From Rikenellaceae bacterium (GTDB taxonomy: Bacteria > Bacteroidota > Bacteroidia > Bacteroidales > Rikenellaceae): a stretch of 64,000 bases of DNA. The stretch covers positions 123,050 to 187,049 of the forward strand of contig SUZO01000001.1 in NCBI GenBank assembly GCA_015059805.1. Reading direction: 5' to 3'. The position numbers and the translations under genes are program-made. The notes under the pieces were generated by a model. It was not told the origin of the DNA. It searched no databases and saw only the letters and a program-made list of their open reading frames with translations. This document shows, one piece after another, positions 1-8,146 of the stretch. How positions within the stretch are numbered: position 1 is the first letter of the stretch; the number at the start of each line of letters is the position of its first letter.

Positions 1-9
1 TCCGCTAAC

Positions 10-61
10 AAAAATCCCAGCAATGGCTGTACGTTAAGTACTATCCATCGCTGGGATTTTT
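10..61. terminator. Bidirectional hairpin terminator
   Basis: A 12 bp perfect stem (10-21 with 50-61) is extended inward by ATGG/CCAT and GTAC/GTAC pairs. A-tract and T-tract edges make it usable on either strand. The gene it serves on the left lies outside the window. Confidence 0.75.
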
Positions 62-90
62 GCCGAGCGCTGGCTCGCCTTTGGCGACCC

Positions 91-153
91 TTCACCGCTC
101 CGCCTCGGCAAAGTCTGCAAGCCGTCTCTGCTCTCGGCTTAATCGCGGCGTTG
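91..153 (+). repeat. Intergenic repeat family, copy A
   Basis: About 63 bp of GC-rich non-coding sequence that matches 5343-5403 in the opposite orientation at roughly 80% or better by eye. The shared cores are AGTCTGCAAGC and CTTAATCGCGGCG. Both copies lie between genes next to terminators, so this looks like a dispersed intergenic repeat of unknown role. Confidence 0.7.
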
Positions 154-193
154 TATCTACCGCGTTTTGCCGACAAAATAGGGCGGTGCATAG

Positions 194-231
194 ACACAAA
201 AAAACCTGCCAAACGGCAGGTTTTTTTGTGT
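194..231. terminator. Terminator of the large lipoprotein gene
   Basis: A 17 bp perfect stem (194-210 with 215-231), AAAC loop and seven T residues, symmetric on both strands. It lies 14 bp past the stop codon of the minus-strand gene ending at 245. Confidence 0.85.
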
Positions 232-244
232 GAGTTGTTTATGG

Positions 245-3200
245 CTATTCTGCATAACCTGTCCACTCTACATCCCAAATAGCAGTACGATCCTTGTTGC
301 TTGTACTGCTTGAAGGAGAGAGGTTTTTGAATACTATCTGGAAGTCGCCAGTAACATTAACAGCCTCCTCAAATGAATACTTAGTTAGCTTAGTTGCACT
401 AAGATTCTGAACGGTAAAGGTTTTTACCACAGCCCCATTCTGCATAATCTCAACACTAAACTTAATCTTGGTATCACTAAATGGAAGACCATAGTTAAAC
501 TTAAGTGTACCACAACCAGTTGTAAGAGTTGGTGAGGTAATTGTACCTTTAGCCGAAGTCTTACCATTCATGCAAAGTGCGCGGTTAGAGTCATCTCCAA
601 TCATCTTGAAAGCAGGACTTGAGTTAGAAGTACCACCCTTGAAGATTGCGCTGTTTACTGCGACCCAGCCAGCCTTTGTTGTTGTTTTTACATAAGAAGT
701 GTTGGTGTTAGATATTGTGTCGAAGTCATCACAACCACCCTCAGTCTCTACAGCCTCAACGTGCTCCTCCATGTAGAATCCAGCATTTACCATTGAGAAG
801 TAGATGTCGTATGTACCAGCCTCGCCAACGAACTTCATATTGCCACCATTGTTGTATGTTCTATACTTAGTGTCAATATTTACATCGCAAGCGCTACCGT
901 AGCTTAGTGTCCAAGCTTTATCTGCTGCAAACTTAAACTCATCGCCATTTGCAAGAGTAACGCCCTTAGCTACTGCATAGTCTCCCTCGATAGTCATTGT
1001 AACACTGTTTGCAACATCCCAACCATTGAATGAACCTACAACACCCCACTCGTGCTCTGTAAGACCCTCAACTGGAGCAATATACTCCTCGTGCTTTGCA
1101 GCAGCGCTAATGCTTTTGCCTGATGTCATTACATAGACCAGCTTATTATTAAGGTCAAAGTAAATGTCATAAGTACCAGCCTTTGCAGGTTTGATATTTC
1201 CGCTATCGCCACCAGTGTATACAGGTATAGCCATATCTGTATATACGCCCTCTCTATCCTTGCCATCTACGCCAGTACCATAATTCTTCTCATTGTCCCA
1301 CTCTTTCTCTGAAGTGGTAACACGAATCTTGAAGCTCTGATTATTAGAAACTACAACGTTTCTTGCAAACATAATATTGTCGCCGTATGTGTACATTGGG
1401 ATGTCATTGCCTTTAGCCCAATCGGTCATATCACCAACAATACTCCACTCAGTTTCCTTCTTGTTGTCAGTAACCTCATATGGAAGTACATTGAGATAAT
1501 TGTATGTGCCAGTGATATAACCCTTAACAGTTACATTTGCACCAACAAGGTGCTTGTAGTCATTAACAGCAACATAGTAGAGTGAAGCATCTTTGTTGCC
1601 ACCTTCAATATCAATATTGATGTAGCCTTTATCGCTTAAATAAGCAGTACCTACAAGTTCTACCTCTGTGCTTGTTGCAGTCTGACCTACAAGCGCATCA
1701 ATATCAGCAGCGGTAAGAACTGTAGGGTTGTATTTAGGAGTGTTGCCCTCTGAAATAACCAAAGTTGAGGTAGATTTGATCTGCCAAGCATTAGTGTCGT
1801 AGTCACTGTAACGAGAAACCTCACCCTCAATACGTACGCACTCACCAAGAACACGGTTGTGCTTGTTACCATACACCATAAGAGCGCCAGTGCCATCGGT
1901 GATAAAGTATGCAGAAGTACCTACCGCAGAAACGATACCCTTAACAATGTAGTTACCTTTAGCTGTAATATTGCTAATTGGAGTAGCTGGCTTAAGTGTC
2001 TCAGGATTCCAAACAAGCTCAACATCTGTAGCAACGTTATCATCGCCAACAACGCCGCTAAGTACGCGACCTACGAACTGACCGAGGTTTGCATCCTTCT
2101 CGCCGTAGTTGTTTACAGTCTGGTCTACAGTAAGAACTGAGTTCTCAACCTTATTACCAACGCACTCAGCAATGTAAGCTGCACCAGCGATGCCACCAAG
2201 GTCACGGTAAGCAGTGATAGTAGCGTTCTTTACAGTATTGTTGTTAATCTTATAACCTGCAGTGCCGCTCTTCTCAGCTACATAACCTGCGATACCACCA
2301 ACCTTATCGCCGTTGTCATAAGCAGCGCGGGTAGTGTCATTAGGGGTAACGGTAAGAGTAAGACCATCAACAGAGCAGTTGATTACATCAGAGTAAGCGT
2401 AACCAACAACAGCACCTGCGTAGTGGCTTGACTCGATAACTACATCCTCAAGAACAACGTTCTTAATGCCCTCAGAGCTAAGTACGTTACCAAACAGACC
2501 AGCGCACTCAAGGGCGCTAACCTTCATATTACGGATAACAACACCATTACCGTCAAAGCTACCCTTAAATGGCTTGCCAGATACTCCGATTGGAGTCCAG
2601 AGCTGGTTGTTCAGACCGTTAAGGTCGATAACCTCTCCCTGAAGAACAACAGACTTGCCCTCAAAGGTATTCTCGCCGCTATTTACCTGCTGTGCTACCC
2701 ATGCAAGCTCAGCTGGCTCAGTAACTGTATAAGTGCCATTTACCTCAGCAACAGCCTTAGTAGTGCCGTCCCAGTGCTTAACAATAAAGTCAGGCTCATT
2801 GAAACGCTCGTCAACAACGATATTGAACTCAATAGGGTTGGTGAGAAGCGCACCGAGGATATTGGTACGGTAGTTACGCTGGAAAGGAACGTATGAGTAG
2901 TTAAGAGTGTTGATCTGAGTGTTGTTAGCATCGTTGTTGTAGATAGTAAGAGTTACCTCCTGGGTCTCCTTCTCGTCTACAAGCAGGTATGCAGTACCAA
3001 TATAAGTATAATCAATATTCTCAACCTCAAGCACCTGCTGTGGAACAGCGTTCTGAGCAAATGTGTACTCCTTCAACTGACCAAGGCACTCACCAGTGAA
3101 CATGTTGAATGACTCGTAAGTAGATGCAACAATCTTAGACTGGCTAACTACAAGACCTGCCTCAGCAGCTGCAGTAGTATCCTCCTTAGTTACACCGAAG

Positions 3201-3736
3201 TTGAGCTGTGCAAGCGGACGAGTAAGGATAAAGGTCTCGTTTACTGGACCATCAACTGCAAGGTTCTGCTTAACATACCAGAAGCAGTCACGCTCGTCAG
3301 TGTCGTTTGCAAGTGGGCTTGGGTAGTTAAGAGCAATAGTCTTGTTATCCCAATCTACGTCGTAGAACTTTGGAGTTGCAGCACCAAGAGCCTGCTCAGT
3401 AGTTGCACCATCCTTGTAATAAGCAAACAGAGCAATATCATAGCTCTTACCAGTTACAAGGCGTACCTCAAGAGTACCCTGCTTATTGCTGATTGGAAGC
3501 ACACCGTAAAGCTCAGGCAGTGGCTTGTCAGCACCGTGGAGATAGATTGCCCATGCAACCTCGTTTACACTCAGTCCGTCTGAAATAGCACGTGACTCAA
3601 TAGCTCCGAGATCTGCAGTAAGGGTGACAGTTACCTGCTCACCTACTGGAGCATTAGACGAAATCTGCTCCTTTGAACAAGATGAAGCGAAGAGCATTGT
3701 CGCCGCAGTCATCACCAAAAGAAAAAACTTCTTCAT
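245..3736 (-). CDS. Multidomain surface lipoprotein (DUF6562-like, GLUG, OB-fold and SusE/SusF-like domains)
   Basis: 1163 aa. A lipoprotein signal peptide (MKKFFLLV..., lipobox ending in SSC at about residue 20) predicts membrane anchoring and probably surface display. The first ~330 residues resemble the DUF6562/fimbrillin-like domain of Bacteroidales. Residues ~330-575 carry GLUG-type repeats (LFGNV, GAVVGYAYSDV, VGGIAGY). Residues ~590-770 look like two OB-fold domains (IVKGIVSAVGTSAYFITDG). Two SusE/SusF-like starch-binding-type modules follow (EWSIVGDMTDW and EWGVVGSFNGW). The C-terminus is a beta-sandwich. It is monocistronic, with its own promoter (3955-3985) and terminator (194-231). 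A carbohydrate- or matrix-binding role is inferred from the modules; the ligand is unknown. No SusC/SusD pair is adjacent. Confidence 0.8.
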   Translation of the reverse strand: MKKFFLLVMTAATMLFASSCSKEQISSNAPVGEQVTVTLTADLGAIESRAISDGLSVNEVAWAIYLHGADKPLPELYGVLPISNKQGTLEVRLVTGKSYDIALFAYYKDGATTEQALGAATPKFYDVDWDNKTIALNYPSPLANDTDERDCFWYVKQNLAVDGPVNETFILTRPLAQLNFGVTKEDTTAAAEAGLVVSQSKIVASTYESFNMFTGECLGQLKEYTFAQNAVPQQVLEVENIDYTYIGTAYLLVDEKETQEVTLTIYNNDANNTQINTLNYSYVPFQRNYRTNILGALLTNPIEFNIVVDERFNEPDFIVKHWDGTTKAVAEVNGTYTVTEPAELAWVAQQVNSGENTFEGKSVVLQGEVIDLNGLNNQLWTPIGVSGKPFKGSFDGNGVVIRNMKVSALECAGLFGNVLSSEGIKNVVLEDVVIESSHYAGAVVGYAYSDVINCSVDGLTLTVTPNDTTRAAYDNGDKVGGIAGYVAEKSGTAGYKINNNTVKNATITAYRDLGGIAGAAYIAECVGNKVENSVLTVDQTVNNYGEKDANLGQFVGRVLSGVVGDDNVATDVELVWNPETLKPATPISNITAKGNYIVKGIVSAVGTSAYFITDGTGALMVYGNKHNRVLGECVRIEGEVSRYSDYDTNAWQIKSTSTLVISEGNTPKYNPTVLTAADIDALVGQTATSTEVELVGTAYLSDKGYINIDIEGGNKDASLYYVAVNDYKHLVGANVTVKGYITGTYNYLNVLPYEVTDNKKETEWSIVGDMTDWAKGNDIPMYTYGDNIMFARNVVVSNNQSFKIRVTTSEKEWDNEKNYGTGVDGKDREGVYTDMAIPVYTGGDSGNIKPAKAGTYDIYFDLNNKLVYVMTSGKSISAAAKHEEYIAPVEGLTEHEWGVVGSFNGWDVANSVTMTIEGDYAVAKGVTLANGDEFKFAADKAWTLSYGSACDVNIDTKYRTYNNGGNMKFVGEAGTYDIYFSMVNAGFYMEEHVEAVETEGGCDDFDTISNTNTSYVKTTTKAGWVAVNSAIFKGGTSNSSPAFKMIGDDSNRALCMNGKTSAKGTITSPTLTTGCGTLKFNYGLPFSDTKIKFSVEIMQNGAVVKTFTVQNLSATKLTKYSFEEAVNVTGDFQIVFKNLSPSSSTSNKDRTAIWDVEWTGYAE

Positions 3737-3948
3737 AATAAAAATTGATAATAATTAAGTTAGTTATAGTTAAATAATATTGTTATTTCCCTCTATTCAC
3801 ACACCATTACACCCCTTTGCGCCTCAAAATAGCATCAGCACCTATTTTTATAAAATATTATAAACTACACAAACAAGTGCTCTCAACAACGCGTAGAGAG
3901 CTTTGCAGTGCATACTTTCTCTGCCAAAAGGGCAAAATGGGTATAATC
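3737..3948 (-). other. Long 5' leader of the lipoprotein gene
   Basis: The predicted transcription start near 3948 leaves about 210 nt of untranslated leader before the start codon at 3736. It contains a 6 bp hairpin (3879-3884 with 3896-3901) and is otherwise AT-rich. I recognise no known riboswitch class. Confidence 0.4.
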
Positions 3949-3954
3949 TGAAAG

Positions 3955-3985
3955 CAAATATAGTAATTTTTTTTGATAATTCAAA
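3955..3985 (-). promoter_or_regulatory. Bacteroidota promoter for the lipoprotein gene
   Basis: On the minus strand: TTTG (-33, 3985-3982), 19 bp spacer, TATATTTG (-7, 3962-3955). This is an exact fit to the Bacteroidota housekeeping consensus. It interleaves with the plus-strand promoter at 3972-4002. Confidence 0.75.
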
Positions 3986-4002
3986 CTAAATGCCTACCTT
4001 TG
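3972..4002 (+). promoter_or_regulatory. Bacteroidota promoter for the thioredoxin-like lipoprotein-ruvC pair
   Basis: TTTG (3972-3975), 19 bp spacer, TACCTTTG (3995-4002), an exact consensus fit. The predicted start site (~4006-4010) is at or just before the ATG at 4011, so the mRNA would have almost no leader. Confidence 0.7.
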
Positions 4003-4010
4003 ACGACGTT

Positions 4011-4562
4011 ATGAGAATCATTTACAACATTTTGGTGGCGTTGCTACTCTCTGTTAGTGTGGTAGGGTGTAGTGCAATGTATGATCAAGAGGCGATGCCA
4101 TCACACGATAGGACCACTCTTGTGCGTGTGGGTGCTCTTGCTCCCGATTTTACCGTTACAACGCTTGACGGTAAGTCTGTTACGCTATCGCAGCTGCAGG
4201 GTCGCTTAGTATTACTTGTCTTTTTTGCATCGTGGAGCACCGATTGTCATAAGCAGTTAGATGCTGTGGAGGCTATTCAGGATAATTTTGATAGTGACAG
4301 ATTTACTACGCTTGTTCTCTCTTGTGGTGAGGAGTTAGACAAGGTGCGTGATTTTATTGCCCAGCGCAAATATACCTTCCCCGTTGGAGTAGATACAGAC
4401 AGAGCTATCTACTCGCTCTATGCCACTGAGTACCTTCCTCGCTGTTTTGTCATTGATCCATTTGGTCGCATTGTTGCACTCTCTGCTGAGTACAGCGCTG
4501 AGGAGTTTCACATTCTATGCGATATTATCGCTTCACAACTCTCTGTAGGAGAGCAGTTATAG
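4011..4562 (+). CDS. TlpA/AhpC-like thioredoxin-fold lipoprotein lacking the first active-site Cys
   Basis: 183 aa from ATG 4011. An upstream in-frame ATG at 3990 lies inside the promoter, and the 4011 start gives a clean lipoprotein signal (MRIIYNILVALLL, lipobox VVGC), so I prefer it. The rest is a thioredoxin/peroxiredoxin fold: APDFTVTTLDGK, then VLLVFFASW, then a C-terminal FVIDPFGRI strand. The usual WCxxC motif reads W-S-T-D-C, so the nucleophilic first Cys is Ser while the second is kept; a Cys also follows the loop before the FVID strand. It may therefore be a binding, isomerase-like or one-Cys redox protein on the periplasmic side of a membrane. The gene sits 1 bp before ruvC and probably shares its transcript. 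Confidence 0.75.
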   Translation: MRIIYNILVALLLSVSVVGCSAMYDQEAMPSHDRTTLVRVGALAPDFTVTTLDGKSVTLSQLQGRLVLLVFFASWSTDCHKQLDAVEAIQDNFDSDRFTTLVLSCGEELDKVRDFIAQRKYTFPVGVDTDRAIYSLYATEYLPRCFVIDPFGRIVALSAEYSAEEFHILCDIIASQLSVGEQL

Positions 4563-4563
4563 C

Positions 4564-5181
4564 ATGAACAGCTCTGCTCCATATCGTATTTTGGGTATCG
4601 ACCCAGGTACAAACTATATGGGTTATGGCGTGCTTGAGGTTTGCGGCAGGTCATTAACTCCCATAGTGCTGGGGGATATAGATTTGCACAAGATTACAGA
4701 CCCATACGACAAGCTCCGCTATATCTTTGAGCGTGTGCGTGCCCTTATTGCCGAGTACTCTCCACGAGAGGTGGCTTTGGAGTCCCCATTTTTTGGTCAG
4801 AATGTGCAGAGTATGCTCAAGCTTGGTCGTGCGCAGGGTGTGGCTATGGCGGCAGCGCTGAGTAGTAATCGTCCCGTTGCGGAGTATGCTCCAACGCGCA
4901 TAAAGCAGGCAATAACAGGCTCTGGAGCTGCATCTAAGCAGCAGGTGGCGGCGATAGTTACCCGTACGCTTAAAATAGAGGATGCTCCGCGCCGCCTTGA
5001 TGCTACTGATGGCATGGCGGTGGCACTGTGCCACTACTACGCAAGTTCAAGCGTTCTGAATGCCGCCCTCGGCACCTCCCGCATCAAGGGCTTAGGGGGC
5101 GAAAAGAGTGGGCGCAAGCGAGGAACAAAGTCGTGGGAGCAATTCGTTAGTGAGAATCCAAAACGCATAAAAAGAGGCTGA
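4564..5181 (+). CDS. ruvC: Crossover junction endodeoxyribonuclease RuvC
   Basis: 205 aa. RuvC cuts Holliday junctions in homologous recombination, working with RuvAB. The RNase H-like fold starts with RILGIDPGTNYMGYG, and the acidic catalytic set is visible: Asp13, Glu73 (ALESPFF), Asp146 and Asp149 (RLDATDGMAVALCH). The core is the usual ~170 residues; an extra ~35 residue Lys/Arg-rich tail (GGEKSGRKRGTKSW) follows and may help bind DNA. It starts 1 bp after the preceding lipoprotein stop, suggesting co-transcription. Confidence 0.95.
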   Translation: MNSSAPYRILGIDPGTNYMGYGVLEVCGRSLTPIVLGDIDLHKITDPYDKLRYIFERVRALIAEYSPREVALESPFFGQNVQSMLKLGRAQGVAMAAALSSNRPVAEYAPTRIKQAITGSGAASKQQVAAIVTRTLKIEDAPRRLDATDGMAVALCHYYASSSVLNAALGTSRIKGLGGEKSGRKRGTKSWEQFVSENPKRIKRG

Positions 5182-5342
5182 ATAAAAAGTGTATTTTGTC
5201 GTTAACCCCTCTGCGAGGGCTTTTCCTCCTTGCAGCTCGGTAAAGTGAGTAAACTCACTCTACTCTCGCTCTGCAGCGTCGGTTACGCTCGCCCTCAAAA
5301 TGCTCATTTACGCTTTAGTAAACTCCGCTTTTTCGGGCTTCG

Positions 5343-5403
5343 CAGCGCCGCGATTAAGTGAGAGCAGAGGCTGCTTGCAGACTATGCCGAGCGTGAGCGG
5401 TGA
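5343..5403 (-). repeat. Intergenic repeat family, copy B (inverted relative to copy A)
   Basis: The reverse complement aligns to 91-153 with a few substitutions and two single-base gaps. Shared cores are TTCACCGCTC, AGTCTGCAAGC and CTTAATCGCGGCG. Confidence 0.7.
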
Positions 5404-5451
5404 AAAGGAACTTAAGCCTAAAAATAGATCTTTTTATTCAACCTCCGAACA

Positions 5452-5492
5452 AAATGTGGGTGACTATTTTACTTTTTAGTCACCCACTTTTT
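5452..5492. terminator. Bidirectional terminator between ruvC and the hut operon
   Basis: An 11 bp perfect stem (5456-5466 with 5477-5487) flanked by AAAA on the left and TTTTT on the right. It can end transcripts from both converging sides. Confidence 0.85.
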
Positions 5493-5496
5493 GCGT

Positions 5497-5823
5497 TTAC
5501 CCCTTTGAGGCAATCTGAATTTGTAGCTTAAACTCGGCACCTTCAATATCTACGGCAAGGCGGATATAGTTGCCGAAGTGGGTCACCTTGACAAAGTAGA
5601 GTCCCTCCTCAGTAATGGTCTCAAAACTTGTACCTTCGTATGCCCAATGGATACCGTCATGCGAAATCTCCACGCGAGCATCTAAAGTTCCCTCGCCAAT
5701 AACCTCCTCAACGAAGATGAAGAAGATAACCTCATCTGCCCAGCCAACCTCGTATGGATGGGTCTCAAAGTACTCTGTAAAGGACTTTTTTATCTCTAAA
5801 TGTGCTGCATTGAACTGTTTCAT
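5497..5823 (-). CDS. Small beta-rich protein of unknown function, end of hut operon
   Basis: 108 aa, no signal peptide or membrane segment. I do not recognise the family. Alternating strands and a short ISHDGIHW turn, loosely reminiscent of an Asp-box, suggest a small beta-sandwich. The gene lies 84 bp after the 313 aa gene on the same strand and just before a strong terminator, so it is probably the last gene of the hut transcript. The gap between the two carries a 22 bp intergenic repeat. No function is proposed. Confidence 0.65.
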   Translation of the reverse strand: MKQFNAAHLEIKKSFTEYFETHPYEVGWADEVIFFIFVEEVIGEGTLDARVEISHDGIHWAYEGTSFETITEEGLYFVKVTHFGNYIRLAVDIEGAEFKLQIQIASKG

Positions 5824-5857
5824 AATTTACTGTTTTATTTCATAAAACGCTATTGAC

Positions 5858-5879
5858 TGTTGGCTATTAGCCATTAGCT
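5858..5879 (+). repeat. 22 bp palindromic intergenic repeat, copy 1
   Basis: TGTTGGCTATTAGCCATTAG-type sequence containing the palindrome TGGCTA-T-TAGCCA. A copy with one mismatch is at 53046-53067, and a degraded relative lies at 60931-61010. Confidence 0.6.
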
Positions 5880-5907
5880 CACCTTTGATGTATACCTCCA
5901 AGAGCCG

Positions 5908-6849
5908 CTACTCTTGCGATACTACGAATGAATCAATATATAGGAACACGCGGCGGTTAGTGTCGGTCTCAAGCCATATTACTGGGTTGATAAGTCCGTC
6001 AATTCTGCGGTATTTATCTACGGCAGTCATCTTTATGCCTCGCATATCAAAAATCTTATTCTGGCACTGCATCTCAACATACTCGCGCTCAATAATATCC
6101 ACCTTCAGACGCAGGTACTGCCAGTTAATCTTGCAGTCGGTTTCGTTGTAAATAAGGTTCTGCGTGCCACCTGGAACATCTTTATAACCAGCATGATAGC
6201 CATCTGGGCGACGCTCGCCAAACCACCAGCAGTCTACGCCCCACTTGCACCAGTCGCCATCAAGACCAAATGCCCACTCCTTGTCTGTGCCTGGTGTTGC
6301 CTGTATATACTGCCACTTGCGCATCGGCTTACCATCTACGGTGTTAAGATAGCGCACACCCCAGAAGAAGCGGTTGTTGTCATCCTGCGTGTCTGAACCG
6401 ATACCAAAGGCGCGGATAGAGTTCTCGTGCAATCCTGGTTGTTCGCCATCTCCATCTACCTCGTTCTGCTCGCCAGTGTATGCAAACCAGCACTCATACT
6501 GCAAGTATCTTGCATTTGGGTCCATATTTGACAGTCGCTTGATTGCGTGACCCATAGAGCCTGGAGCGGGTGGCATTGAGTATGGGTTTGCAACGGGACG
6601 AGTGGATAGTTTAAGTGAGTATGTACCTGACATTGAGCCGTGTGTGCCCGGGAAGCGGAATGTTGCCGAGCTGAGCATCACTGGCGGCCACTGGTCCTTA
6701 TTGACCTTTGTTGGCGGAACATCAAAGTCGGGATGCTCCGTAAAATTTGGAAGCAGAACCATCCAGCCGTTAAAGCCTCGGTCAAAAATGTCGTAGCAAA
6801 GTACCCTCTTTAGTGGGTTAAACTTGCTGTAGAGCATAATTCTATCCAT
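5908..6849 (-). CDS. Uncharacterised 313 aa protein in the hut operon
   Basis: 313 aa, rich in Trp, Tyr and Gly, with no signal peptide; the family is not recognised with confidence. Features include DIFDRGFNGWMVLL near residue 20, many aromatic motifs (ECWFAYTGEQNE, WGVDCWWFGE) and a C-terminal VIWLETDTNRRVFLYIDSF strand pair. This suggests a concanavalin-like or jelly-roll beta-sandwich, which is an inference from composition. Its start overlaps the end of the FAD oxidoreductase gene by 8 bp, so the two are translationally coupled and may act in one pathway. Whether that pathway is histidine breakdown or a separate substrate sharing the transcript cannot be told from sequence. Confidence 0.75.
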   Translation of the reverse strand: MDRIMLYSKFNPLKRVLCYDIFDRGFNGWMVLLPNFTEHPDFDVPPTKVNKDQWPPVMLSSATFRFPGTHGSMSGTYSLKLSTRPVANPYSMPPAPGSMGHAIKRLSNMDPNARYLQYECWFAYTGEQNEVDGDGEQPGLHENSIRAFGIGSDTQDDNNRFFWGVRYLNTVDGKPMRKWQYIQATPGTDKEWAFGLDGDWCKWGVDCWWFGERRPDGYHAGYKDVPGGTQNLIYNETDCKINWQYLRLKVDIIEREYVEMQCQNKIFDMRGIKMTAVDKYRRIDGLINPVIWLETDTNRRVFLYIDSFVVSQE

Positions 6850-8146
6850 ACAACTCTATACCTTTATTTGTTAAACGATTTTGTAACTCTTTGACATCAA
6901 GCGCACGCGGAGTGCAACCCTTCTCAGAACACATTGCTGCCGCAACACCCACAGCCTCGCCCATAGCCATACAGATGCTCATCACGCGGTAGGATGCATG
7001 TGCGCGGTGTGTACCTGATATGCAACGACCAGCGGTGTAGAGGTTCTCAACACCCTTTGGCGTAAAGCAGCGGTATGGCAAATCGTATGGGTCGCAGTAC
7101 TGAATATGCTCCTCAGCCTGACCAGAGCCCTCAGGGTTGTGAATATCTACGATAAACTCTGCGCGGTGGACGATAACATCGTCAAAGCGACAACCTGCAG
7201 CCATCTCCTCGGCGGTGATTATGTAGTCACCAATTACTCGGCGAGTCTCGCGAACACCCGTTGTCGTGCCACTTGAAATTATGCGGCAATTTTCATAACC
7301 TGGAATATGCTTGTGGAAGAAGTCTATTAGGGTAAGCATCTGCTCGCGCAGCTCAAGGTCTGCCTTGAAAATATGGTCTACGCGGGTCATATCAACACCG
7401 TTCACCTGCGTTGTATTTACCTGACGCTCACCGCTATGGGTTGTTGGATGCAGTCGTACGGCAGCTATGCGCTCTGGAATCTCTCCCTCAAGGCTCAGAC
7501 GCTTGCAGTAGTCCAAAAATCGCTCGTCGCCAAGCATTACATCGTCTACATCGCCAATGCAGATAACGCCCTTACTCTCATCTACGCCATCAATGGTAAA
7601 CTCAAGTGTTACGGGTTGCATAAGCCCATCCTCGCGACCCTTTTCGGTCGTAGCGCCTGCAAGGTAGCTGACTATTCCATCGCCCGTAGCGTCAATAGTT
7701 ACCTTGCCAAGCAGTGCAAACTGACCCTCGCCAGATGTGGAGATAATGCCCTTCAGAGTATCACCCTCCTTGACTACATCCGTTACTGTAGTTTGTAGGT
7801 AGACATCTATATTTGGATGGTTTACAAACTGCATAAGGCGAATCTTAGCCATCTCAAAGTCGTGTGCGCGACCCGTTACGCCAATCATATCGTTCTCTGG
7901 CACGCCAAGAAGCTCTACCAGCTCATCGCGCATAGTCCCCTTGCCGACCATGCCAAGTATTGGTCCGACATAACCCGTCGTAAGGTTACCACCCACAACG
8001 CCATAGCGCTCTACAAGGGCTACTTTTGCACCCTCGCGGGCTGCCGCCACAGCAGCGCAAATTCCTGCAGGGCCAGAGCCTGCAACAACAACATCGTAGG
8101 TACCTCGCACCTGAAGTTGTTTAGTGTAGTTAATTGTGTTTTGCAT
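6842..8146 (-). CDS. FAD-dependent oxidoreductase (FAD_oxidored family)
   Basis: 434 aa. An N-terminal Rossmann FAD-binding motif is clear: YDVVVAGSGPAGICAA at residues ~17-32 (Gly23, Gly25, Gly28), then the acidic end of strand 2 (VALVERYGVVGG). The C-terminal FAD site NLYTAGRCISGTHRAHASYR is typical of the family. Members are flavoproteins of varied and mostly unknown substrate. No signal peptide is present, so it is cytoplasmic. It overlaps the symporter gene by 17 bp and the downstream 313 aa gene by 8 bp. It is not a standard part of histidine degradation; it may oxidise or reduce a related compound imported by the symporter (inference). Confidence 0.85.
   Translation of the reverse strand: MQNTINYTKQLQVRGTYDVVVAGSGPAGICAAVAAAREGAKVALVERYGVVGGNLTTGYVGPILGMVGKGTMRDELVELLGVPENDMIGVTGRAHDFEMAKIRLMQFVNHPNIDVYLQTTVTDVVKEGDTLKGIISTSGEGQFALLGKVTIDATGDGIVSYLAGATTEKGREDGLMQPVTLEFTIDGVDESKGVICIGDVDDVMLGDERFLDYCKRLSLEGEIPERIAAVRLHPTTHSGERQVNTTQVNGVDMTRVDHIFKADLELREQMLTLIDFFHKHIPGYENCRIISSGTTTGVRETRRVIGDYIITAEEMAAGCRFDDVIVHRAEFIVDIHNPEGSGQAEEHIQYCDPYDLPYRCFTPKGVENLYTAGRCISGTHRAHASYRVMSICMAMGEAVGVAAAMCSEKGCTPRALDVKELQNRLTNKGIELYG

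Larger units (their letters stand above)
5182..5496. other. Intergenic region between ruvC and the hut operon end
   Basis: About 315 bp without a gene. It holds a small palindrome (GTGAGT/ACTCAC near 5235), GC-rich sequence, repeat copy B (5343-5403) and the bidirectional terminator at 5452-5492. Confidence 0.6.

Noticed and set aside
10..61. Hairpin-rich start of the window as a tRNA or small RNA gene
   Set aside because: A single long stem with A/T edges fits a terminator; no tRNA arms or anticodon loop.
3990..4010. Upstream ATG at 3990 as the start of the thioredoxin-like gene
   Set aside because: It lies within the promoter -7 region and would add residues before a complete lipoprotein signal.
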